A DNA stretch of 54,532 nt from Bacteroidales bacterium (lineage in GTDB: Bacteria; Bacteroidota; Bacteroidia; Bacteroidales; P3): the NCBI GenBank assembly GCA_024400415.1, contig JAKSMS010000007.1, forward strand, positions 1-54,532, read 5' to 3'. Within the stretch, counting starts at the first letter, position 1; the number at the start of each line of letters is the position of its first letter. The notes beneath the pieces are model-generated. The model was not told the DNA's origin, did no database searches, and worked only from the letters and a program-made list of their open reading frames with translations. Made by a program: the position numbers and the translations under genes. Shown here piece after piece: positions 26,279 through 32,030 of the stretch.

Positions 26279-26310
26279 CAAAGTTACAAAAAAAAAGGCA
26301 CTTGTGCAAA
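26279..26310 (-). promoter_or_regulatory. Promoter of the DPP IV-barrel operon
   Basis: Minus strand TTTG (26310-26307), 20 bp, TAACTTTG (26286-26279), about 118 bp upstream of the start codon. Abuts the tRNA promoter on the other strand. Confidence 0.65.
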
Positions 26311-26316
26311 TTATTT

Positions 26317-26347
26317 TTTGCCAATTCAAAAAAACTTTGTAATTTTG
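26317..26347 (+). promoter_or_regulatory. Promoter of tRNA-Ser
   Basis: TTTG 26317-26320, 19 bp, TAATTTTG 26340-26347, 63 bp before the mature tRNA 5' end. Confidence 0.75.
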
Positions 26348-26410
26348 CAAACCGTAAAGAGACGACGACAATTGCCGCAAAGCTAAGTCAAACGTTTCAA
26401 AATCAGCCAC

Positions 26411-26500
26411 GGAGAGATGCCGGAGTGGTCGATCGGGGCGGTCTCGAAAACCGTTGACCAGCTTGCTGGTCCCAGGGTTCGAATCCCTGTCTCTCCGCCA
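26411..26500 (+). tRNA. tRNA-Ser (anticodon CGA)
   Basis: Full cloverleaf: acceptor GGAGAGA (26411-26417) pairs with TCTCTCC (26490-26496). The anticodon loop CTCGAAA has the anticodon CGA at 26445-26447. A long variable arm (GACCAGCTTGCTGGTC) marks a class II tRNA. The T arm is CAGGG-TTCGAAT-CCCTG, followed by discriminator G and an encoded CCA (26498-26500). It reads UCG serine codons. Confidence 0.97.
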
Positions 26501-26504
26501 AACG

Positions 26505-26536
26505 ATAGAAGTCAATGCTTGTTGGCTTCTATTTTG
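26505..26536 (+). terminator. Hairpin terminator after tRNA-Ser
   Basis: ATAGAAG (26505-26511) pairs with CTTCTAT (26526-26532), followed by TTTTG. Confidence 0.7.
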
Positions 26537-26779
26537 TTATGTATTACAGCGATAAGTATCTAAGTGGTAAGGCTCTTGAGAAGAGTAAAAGTATTGACAT
26601 CCACCTTTCTACTCTAAAAGTAATGCCTTCTGTTCTCGAAAATTCATTTATTAGAGAGGCCAACTGTCCAATTTGGTAGAGGCCATTTGTCGCGACTTCC
26701 GCAAGCACGACGACGAGAACTCCTCCAACCTCTGACAAAGCAGACCCTCACGAAGGCAGCTTCGCTCTGAGTAATCTCC

Positions 26780-26836
26780 GTATTTTCTCCGGCCTATCTC
26801 CGTATCAACTCCGATGCCATAGGCCGAAGAAACCCC
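26780..26836. repeat. Intergenic mosaic repeat, copy B
   Basis: TATTTTCTCCG, then the 22-bp core at 26792-26813 (GCCTATCTCC...TCAACTCCG), then CCGAAGAAACCCC ending at 26836; these blocks match copies A (10.0 kb) and C (31.1 kb). Confidence 0.6.
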
Positions 26837-27121
26837 ACCCCCTGAAGCCCCTTAGGCCATAGAACACCCAGAAGCAGGTGGAAATCATCAAAAAAGACAC
26901 CTCGGCGAACCCTGACAAAAACGACCATTATAGTACAAGTTTGCCGCCCTGCAAAGCGGCCTGCAACACCGTGCAGCGAATAGAAAATATCGAACCAATC
27001 CCCTTCGTATCTTTGCAAACGCATTTCGACCGAAGGCCAGAGACCTCCCGACGAATGAATAGTCTTTAACCGCTGATGACGATGTATACTAAATGGCGTT
27101 CAGTAATGGGAGTATTGCAAA

Positions 27122-27149
27122 CAAAGGTGCCGGGATGCAGGCACCTTTG
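27122..27149 (-). terminator. Terminator after rubrerythrin
   Basis: Perfect 10-bp stem CAAAGGTGCC (27122-27131) / GGCACCTTTG (27140-27149), 8-nt loop; on the minus strand followed by TTTGC. Confidence 0.7.
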
Positions 27150-27172
27150 CTTCGTTGTTATGGCCGTTTGGA

Positions 27173-27712
27173 TTAGAAATCCTCGGCACTTACCTCAAAG
27201 TAGGACTGTGGATGGTTGCAGGTGGGGCACACTTCTGGTGCCTTGGTGCCTACCATGATATGGCCGCAGTTGCGGCACTCCCACACCTTGACTTCGCTCT
27301 TCTCGAACACCTGAGAGGTCTCGATATTGCGCAACAGGGCGCGATAGCGCTCTTCATGGCGCTTCTCGATGGCGGCGACTAGGCGGAATTTGGCAGCCAG
27401 CTCGGCAAAGCCTTCTGCCTCTGCAGTCTTGGCAAAATTCTCATACATGTCAGTCCATTCATAGTTCTCGCCTTCAGCGGCGGCTTGAAGATTCTCGGTG
27501 GTCTTGCCTACTCCGTCGTGGAGCTCTTTGTACCATAGTTTGGCGTGCTCTTTCTCGTTCTCGGCGGTCTGCAAAAAGATGGCTGCCATCTGCTCATAGC
27601 CTTCCTTCTTGGCCACTGAGGCAAAATAGGTATACTTGTTGCGAGCCATGGATTCGCCGGCAAAAGCGGCTTCCAGGTTCTTCTCGGTCTGTGATCCAGA
27701 ATACTTTGACAT
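27173..27712 (-). CDS. rbr: Rubrerythrin
   Basis: A 179-residue rubrerythrin. The N-terminal four-helix ferritin-like domain (about 1-140) carries the di-iron ligands in [52 protein letters not shown] and [11 protein letters not shown]. The C-terminal rubredoxin-like domain has two Cys pairs in CRNCGH and CPTCNH. Family knowledge: it reduces hydrogen peroxide in the cytoplasm using electrons from NAD(P)H via rubredoxin-type carriers, a standard defence of anaerobes. It lies 34 bp downstream of a lipoprotein gene and shares its promoter region; a strong hairpin follows. Confidence 0.96.
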   Translation of the reverse strand: MSKYSGSQTEKNLEAAFAGESMARNKYTYFASVAKKEGYEQMAAIFLQTAENEKEHAKLWYKELHDGVGKTTENLQAAAEGENYEWTDMYENFAKTAEAEGFAELAAKFRLVAAIEKRHEERYRALLRNIETSQVFEKSEVKVWECRNCGHIMVGTKAPEVCPTCNHPQSYFEVSAEDF

Positions 27713-27746
27713 AATATATAGTTGTTTATTAATAAATTATTGATTA

Positions 27747-28181
27747 TTATTCAAGTATAGACTCGGTTTCATCCATGATGCCGTCTACGGCATTCATAAA
27801 TGAGTCGTCGGGACTTCCGCCCTCTAGGCCGCCGTCCATCTCATCCATATAGCCTTCTAGGAAATTACGTCCGGCCTCGAAGGTGGACTTGAGGATATTC
27901 ATGGAGCATCCTAGAATCACTTTCTGGTATCTGGCGGATATTTGTCCGAACTGGCGAAAATCCTCTTGGGTCAGCTCTGACCTATATTTAGAAAGGGACT
28001 CTTGGTAGGCGTCGTACTGCTTCACAAACTGATCCCAGTCAGAATCGGTATATTGATCGCCATGAGCTTCGGCATCTGCCACTAGGGATTCCATGCCCTT
28101 GAGATTCTTCTCTACTGGATCGCAGGCCGCCATTGCGAAAACTGCAATCAAGAATAATACCTTTGTCAAATAACGTTTCAT
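27747..28181 (-). CDS. Small lipoprotein, DUF6565-like
   Basis: A 144-residue protein with a lipoprotein signal (FAMAAC, Cys20). The mature part is acidic and helical: GMESLVADAEAHGDQYTDSDWDQFVKQYDAYQE, then KYRSELTQEDFRQFGQISARYQKVI. The spacing of YTDxDW, KYxxxLTxE and GxISARYxK resembles the DUF6565 domain found in Bacteroidales lipoproteins, a pattern-based call. Function unknown. A good promoter (28344-28313) lies about 130 bp upstream; rbr follows after 34 bp, so the two may be expressed together under oxidative stress, which is inference only. Confidence 0.65.
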   Translation of the reverse strand: MKRYLTKVLFLIAVFAMAACDPVEKNLKGMESLVADAEAHGDQYTDSDWDQFVKQYDAYQESLSKYRSELTQEDFRQFGQISARYQKVILGCSMNILKSTFEAGRNFLEGYMDEMDGGLEGGSPDDSFMNAVDGIMDETESILE

Positions 28182-28312
28182 TGTATCGAGTTTTAAGATT
28201 TGCGTATTTAAGAACCCATTGCCCTGCCTCCATCATTATCTAACATATGCACGGAGATTGAACGATTCTCATTCCGAACCGGCGCAACAACAGGCAATGG
28301 CGTTTTGCGATG

Positions 28313-28344
28313 CAAAGATACAAACTTTATCTGAATTGGGCAAA
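28313..28344 (-). promoter_or_regulatory. Promoter of the lipoprotein-rbr unit
   Basis: Minus strand TTTG (28344-28341), 20 bp, TATCTTTG (28320-28313), leaving a leader of about 125 nt. Confidence 0.65.
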
Positions 28345-28433
28345 TCTTTATCAGCAACCTCGAAAAAAGACACATTATTGGGTGTATAAACTAAGGCAAC
28401 TGCACGTATAGGAAACTCTTTATCTGAATTTTT

Positions 28434-28465
28434 TTTGTCTATGTAGTATGAGTTTTGTATTTTTG
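28434..28465 (+). promoter_or_regulatory. Promoter of the glutaredoxin-like/Nudix unit
   Basis: TTTG 28434-28437, 20 bp, TATTTTTG 28458-28465, about 98 bp before the first start codon. Confidence 0.65.
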
Positions 28466-28563
28466 CAAGAAGGAAGCGTCAACCATGATTGGTGCTAACT
28501 AATTAATCATCACTTTAATAAAGAACAATCGAACTCAAATAATAATCATTCCAACAAGCTGCT

Positions 28564-28845
28564 ATGATAAAAGTATTTGTAATGGAGACATGTCCCGACT
28601 GCCGACAAATCAAAGATATTGCCCTAAACGACCACCGATTCGAGCTGATAGACATCGGAGAGCACGTGCACAACCTAAAGCAGTTTCTCGCTCTTAGAGA
28701 CAACAATGCCGCCTTCGACGACGCGAAACGCAACGGATGGGTGGGCATTCCATGCTTCGTATTGGAGAATGGTGAAATTCTATTCGAAATGGACGAGCTG
28801 CCGATTGAAGGGTCGGCTTGCCGCCTAAACGGGAAAGGATGCTGA
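28564..28845 (+). CDS. Glutaredoxin-like protein
   Basis: A 93-residue thioredoxin-fold protein. MIKVFVMETCPDCRQIK carries a CPDC redox motif at residues 10-13, and GIPCFVLENGEILF holds the cis-proline. It lacks the CPYC of classical glutaredoxins, and the family of short Bacteroidota glutaredoxin-related proteins fits best. Likely a small cytoplasmic thiol-disulfide oxidoreductase; its partner is unknown. A Cys-containing tail (ACRLNGKGC) follows the fold. The Nudix gene begins one base after its stop, so the two are translated from one mRNA. Confidence 0.8.
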   Translation: MIKVFVMETCPDCRQIKDIALNDHRFELIDIGEHVHNLKQFLALRDNNAAFDDAKRNGWVGIPCFVLENGEILFEMDELPIEGSACRLNGKGC

Positions 28846-28846
28846 C

Positions 28847-29248
28847 ATGGAAGCTGCCCAAAAGACGATCCGGGTGGCTGCCGCTATAATCGTTGATGGC
28901 GGCCGAGTTTTTGCCACCCAGAGGGGCTATGGAGAATGGAAGGACTGGTGGGAATTTCCTGGTGGAAAAATCGAGCAGGGAGAGCAGGCCGAAGAGGCGT
29001 TAAGACGCGAAATCAAAGAAGAGTTAGACATCAACATTGAAGTAGGCGAACTGGTTGATACCGTTGAGTATGACTATCCAAATTTCCACCTCTTAATGAA
29101 CTGCTACCAATGCTCAATAGCAAACCCCTCTAAGATAAGGCTGATGGAGCATGAGGACGCCCGCTGGCTGACCAAGGATGAGCTGCGCTCGGTAAACTGG
29201 CTGCCTGCCGACATCGAAATCCTTCAAAAGGTGGAAATGATGATTTGA
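28847..29248 (+). CDS. Nudix hydrolase (MutT-like 8-oxo-dGTP diphosphatase)
   Basis: A 133-residue Nudix protein. The Nudix box GGKIEQGEQAEEALRREIKEEL (about residues 38-59) has all the key residues (GX5EX7REUXEE). The upstream WEFPGG and downstream HLLMNCYQC with an EHEDARWLTKDEL segment match MutT/CTP pyrophosphohydrolase-type proteins. Likely it hydrolyses 8-oxo-dGTP or another damaged nucleotide to the monophosphate and PPi. It is coupled (1-bp gap) to the glutaredoxin-like gene, suggesting a small oxidative-damage unit. Confidence 0.88.
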   Translation: MEAAQKTIRVAAAIIVDGGRVFATQRGYGEWKDWWEFPGGKIEQGEQAEEALRREIKEELDINIEVGELVDTVEYDYPNFHLLMNCYQCSIANPSKIRLMEHEDARWLTKDELRSVNWLPADIEILQKVEMMI

Positions 29249-29313
29249 AACCGGCCAAAGACACACCGGCCACGCCCCTAGAAGAGACTGCTACGGAAGT
29301 TTAACATTTTTTA

Positions 29314-29345
29314 TTTGGTTATGTCACCCGTTTTTTGTACCTTTG
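29314..29345 (+). promoter_or_regulatory. Promoter of the crotonase-dehydrogenase operon
   Basis: TTTG 29314-29317, 20 bp, TACCTTTG 29338-29345, about 38 bp before the ATG. Confidence 0.7.
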
Positions 29346-29382
29346 CAATTCGAAATAATCTTTGAAACAAATCATATCTATC

Positions 29383-30156
29383 ATGTATAACTTCTTGAAA
29401 ATTGAAAATAACGGAGCCATTTGCACGCTGACCATCAATGCGCCTAAATCGCTCAATGCTCTCAACAGCACCATCCTGAATGAAATGAACGACGCCCTCG
29501 ACAACCTGCCGAAGGACTGCCGCTGCCTCATCATCACGGGCGAAGGCGAGAAGAGCTTCGTGGCTGGTGCCGACATCAGCGAGATGGCCACCCTCAACGA
29601 GCAGCAGGGCTATGAGTTCGGCAAGCGCGGAGCCGCTGTATTCCGCAAGATTGAGACGCTTGAGATACCTGTGATTGCTGCAGTAAACGGTTTCGCTCTT
29701 GGCGGAGGCTGCGAGCTGGCCATGGCCTGCGATATCAGAATCTGTTCCGCCAACGCCAAATTCGGACAGCCCGAGGTAGGCCTTGGAATCATTCCAGGCT
29801 TCAGCGGCACCTACCGTCTGGCCAAGCTCATAGGCATGGGCATGGCTAAGCAGCTGGTCTACACCGCTAAGGTGATCAAGTCGGATGAGGCTCTGAGAAT
29901 AGGTCTTGTGAATGCCGTATACGAGCAGGCCGACCTTATGGCCGAGGCAATGAAGCTGGCCGAGAGCATCTGCGCCAACGCCCCTGTTGCCGTAGCCTAT
30001 GCCAAGCAGTGCATCAACGAAGAGTACGACCTGGCTGCCGACGAGGCTATCGACTTCGAAAGCCGCATGTTTGGCAAATGCTTTGTGACTGAAGACCAGA
30101 AGAACGGAATGGCCGCATTCCTGAACAAAGGCAAATGCGAATTCCAAGGCAAATAA
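29383..30156 (+). CDS. Enoyl-CoA hydratase/crotonase family (3-hydroxybutyryl-CoA dehydratase type)
   Basis: A 257-residue crotonase. The oxyanion-hole segments are FVAGADISEM (about 59-68) and ALGGGCELAMACDI (about 105-118). Both catalytic Glu are present, Glu111 in GCELA and Glu131 in QPEVGLG, 20 apart as in active hydratases. It should interconvert 3-hydroxybutyryl-CoA and crotonyl-CoA in the cytoplasm. I prefer ATG 29383 to an in-frame TTG at 29362, because the family N-terminus fits and it follows the promoter closely. The dehydrogenase gene lies 37 bp downstream; the pair forms two steps of a C4 acyl-CoA route. Exact acyl-chain preference cannot be read. Confidence 0.88.
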   Translation: MYNFLKIENNGAICTLTINAPKSLNALNSTILNEMNDALDNLPKDCRCLIITGEGEKSFVAGADISEMATLNEQQGYEFGKRGAAVFRKIETLEIPVIAAVNGFALGGGCELAMACDIRICSANAKFGQPEVGLGIIPGFSGTYRLAKLIGMGMAKQLVYTAKVIKSDEALRIGLVNAVYEQADLMAEAMKLAESICANAPVAVAYAKQCINEEYDLAADEAIDFESRMFGKCFVTEDQKNGMAAFLNKGKCEFQGK

Positions 30157-30193
30157 TCCATCGAACAATAACTAACATAAAAACATCTATATC

Positions 30194-31030
30194 ATGAAAA
30201 TCTGCATTATTGGTACCGGTACCATGGCAAAAGGCATCGTAAAGGCCTTCGCCGCTAAAATGCCTGTAGTAATGAAGAGCCGCAGCCAGGCCAGCATCGA
30301 CAAGGCCATGGGCTCTATCACCAAGTCTTACGCCAAGCTGGTAGAGAAAGGCAAGATGACTCAGGAGGCCGTTGACGCCCTGCTGAAGAACATCATCACC
30401 ACTACCGACTACGCTACCTTTGCTGACGCCGACCTCGTCATCGAAGCCGCATCTGAGGAAATGGAGCTGAAGAAAGCCGTATTCGGCGAGATCGACAAGA
30501 TCTGCAAGCCAGAGACCATCTTCGCTACCAACTCATCCAGCCTCTCCATCACCGAGATCGCTGCCTGCACCAGCCGTCCTACCCAGTTCATCGGCATGCA
30601 CTTCTTCAACCCAGCAGACCGCATGGCCCTCGTTGAGGTGATCAAAGGCCAGCTCACCAGCGAAGAAGTTTGCAAGACCGTCGTTGACCTCGCTACCGAG
30701 GTTGGCAAGACCCCTGTGCTCGTAAACGAGGCTCCTGGATTCGTTGTTAACCGCATCCTCATCCCAATGATCAACGAGGCTGTAGGCATCCTCGCCGACG
30801 GCGTTGCTAGCGCAGAAGATATCGACAAGTGCATGAAGCTTGGTGCCAACCACCCAATGGGACCTCTCGCATTGGCCGACCTTATCGGCAACGATGTGAA
30901 CCTAGCCATCATGGAGGTGCTCTACAAAGAATATGGCGATCCTAAATATCGTCCTCACCCACTGCTCCGCAAGATGGTTCGCGCAGGCCTCCTCGGTATG
31001 AAGACCGGCGAAGGATTCTACAAATATTGA
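30194..31030 (+). CDS. 3-hydroxybutyryl-CoA dehydrogenase, predicted NADP type
   Basis: A 278-residue protein aligned by eye with clostridial Hbd over its whole length: CDLVIEAA-like [43 protein letters not shown] (catalytic His), [20 protein letters not shown] and a Lys-Thr-Gly-Glu-Gly-Phe-Tyr end. Reaction: acetoacetyl-CoA to 3-hydroxybutyryl-CoA. Two differences stand out: the nucleotide loop is GTGTMA (residues 7-12), GxGxxA instead of GxGxxG, and the acidic residue at the end of strand 2 is replaced by KSR (28-30). Both point to NADP(H) use, an inference. It ends at a strong terminator and pairs with the crotonase gene. Confidence 0.9.
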   Translation: MKICIIGTGTMAKGIVKAFAAKMPVVMKSRSQASIDKAMGSITKSYAKLVEKGKMTQEAVDALLKNIITTTDYATFADADLVIEAASEEMELKKAVFGEIDKICKPETIFATNSSSLSITEIAACTSRPTQFIGMHFFNPADRMALVEVIKGQLTSEEVCKTVVDLATEVGKTPVLVNEAPGFVVNRILIPMINEAVGILADGVASAEDIDKCMKLGANHPMGPLALADLIGNDVNLAIMEVLYKEYGDPKYRPHPLLRKMVRAGLLGMKTGEGFYKY

Positions 31031-31056
31031 TCCTAGACCATAAATCACTCTAAGAA

Positions 31057-31085
31057 AATCCCACCACGCTGGTGGGATTTTTTTT
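31057..31085 (+). terminator. Terminator of the crotonase-dehydrogenase operon
   Basis: AATCCCACCA (31057-31066), loop CGC, TGGTGGGATT (31070-31079), with an unbroken T run to 31085. Confidence 0.9.
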
Positions 31086-31090
31086 GACTG

Positions 31091-31201
31091 CCACGCTGCC
31101 TTAGCAGTTGCCGGAGTGCCGAGTCCTAACTGAGGCCTAACTGGCGCTATTCTCCGGCCTAACTGGCGGTCAACTCCGGCAAAGAGTCCCGAAGAAACCC
31201 C
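31091..31201. repeat. Intergenic mosaic repeat, copy C, with two tandem 22-bp units
   Basis: GCTGCCTTAGC, then GCCGGAGTG, followed by two adjacent 22-bp units at 31135-31156 and 31157-31178. Both start GCCTAACTGGCG; the first ends TTCTCCG and the second CAACTCCG. GCAAAGAGTCCCGAAGAAACCCC-like sequence closes the element. The 31202-31541 remainder holds a TATCTTTG box (31395-31402) and no convincing gene. Confidence 0.65.
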
Positions 31202-31394
31202 ATAAGACGAATCCAATTACCACGCAGCAATATGGGAGTTCGGAGAAAGACTATGCCCAAAAAAGACCTGATGGAGGATCTCCTGACGACTGGCTTGACC
31301 CATCCATTCGACGCAGTTTAAACCGACTTTTACCTACAATGACACACTTCACCCCACAACGACCGACATAAACCAAACCGAAAAAAAGATTGTG

Positions 31395-31402
31395 TATCTT
31401 TG
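31395..31402 (+). promoter_or_regulatory. -7 box upstream of the T9SS-protein gene
   Basis: TATCTTTG followed by CA; implies a leader of about 130 nt that contains long A and T tracts. No TTTG at -33. Confidence 0.5.
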
Positions 31403-31541
31403 CAAAAGATTTGTGGGATCGTTCTGGAGCGAGAAAAAAAAATAAACCCGGCGAAGCCTAGCTGTTTTTTTTCGTTTTTTTTGCAAGTTTCATCGGTTGA
31501 GGGATACTAAAGAGAAAAGCATAATTAATAATCGTTCCAAA

Positions 31542-32009
31542 ATGAAAAGAATCATCACATTAGGGGTATTTGCCATGTTGGCCGGAACGGCGTGGAGCCA
31601 GACTGGACTCACGCTCACGACTAGCAATGGCGCACAACACCACTACAACATCGAAAGATCCGGCGCCATCTACATGGACAACGACCAACTAGAGATCCGC
31701 GAAAACCTAAACAATGGCGCTCACGACTACTTCAATATGGCCGAGGTCAGAAAAATCACCTTCGACAAGCCGCTGTCGATTGACGCGCTGCAACAGAACC
31801 AGATACTCCTCTACCCCAACCCAGCATCGACCCACATCGTGTTGAGAGGCATAGAGGAACAGAGCAAGGTGCAGATTCTTGACGCGATGGGACGTATCGT
31901 AACGGAACAGAAAAGAAGCGACAACGAACAGATCAACATCGCCCAACTTGCTCCAGGAGTGTACGTCGTAAGAGTGAAAGACCAATTAATAAAGTTCATC
32001 AAACAATAA
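31542..32009 (+). CDS. Small secreted protein with type IX secretion C-terminal sorting domain
   Basis: A 155-residue protein: signal peptide (MKRIITLGVFAMLAGTAWSQ), a short middle part with DYFNMAEVRKITFD, and a C-terminal T9SS type A sorting domain from about residue 85. The domain shows ILLYPNPASTHIVL, KVQILDAMGRIV, INIAQLAPGVYVVRV and a KFIKQ end. The cargo part is only about 65 residues, so there is no enzyme domain. Family knowledge: the domain directs translocation across the outer membrane and attachment to lipopolysaccharide. ATG 31542 fits the signal peptide; an upstream in-frame start at 31497 does not. The beta-helix gene follows 21 bp downstream. Confidence 0.85.
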   Translation: MKRIITLGVFAMLAGTAWSQTGLTLTTSNGAQHHYNIERSGAIYMDNDQLEIRENLNNGAHDYFNMAEVRKITFDKPLSIDALQQNQILLYPNPASTHIVLRGIEEQSKVQILDAMGRIVTEQKRSDNEQINIAQLAPGVYVVRVKDQLIKFIKQ

Positions 32010-32030
32010 TCCCAGGGAGGAAGCATAGAT

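Larger units (their letters stand above)
26501..27172. other. Gene-poor region after tRNA-Ser: terminator, coding-like remnant, repeat
   Basis: No intact gene seen. It holds a hairpin right after the tRNA and then two short out-of-frame open stretches that read like protein. The first starts at ATG 26539 (MYYSDKYLSGKALEK...) and stops near 26680. The second, in another frame, reads LSNLVEAICRDFRKHDDE and stops at 26735. Repeat copy B (26780-26836) follows, then a TATCTTTG box at 27008-27015 pointing to no recognisable gene, and the rbr terminator. It may be the scar of a decayed gene or integrated element at the tRNA end. Confidence 0.4.

Noticed and set aside
29311-30168. Long minus-strand open frame over the crotonase gene
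   Set aside because: The plus-strand crotonase has both catalytic Glu and a promoter; the antisense product has no recognisable motif.
31253-31321. 22-codon frame MPKKDLMEDLLTTGLTHPFDAV upstream of the T9SS gene
   Set aside because: Too short, lies before the promoter box at 31395, and has no supporting context.
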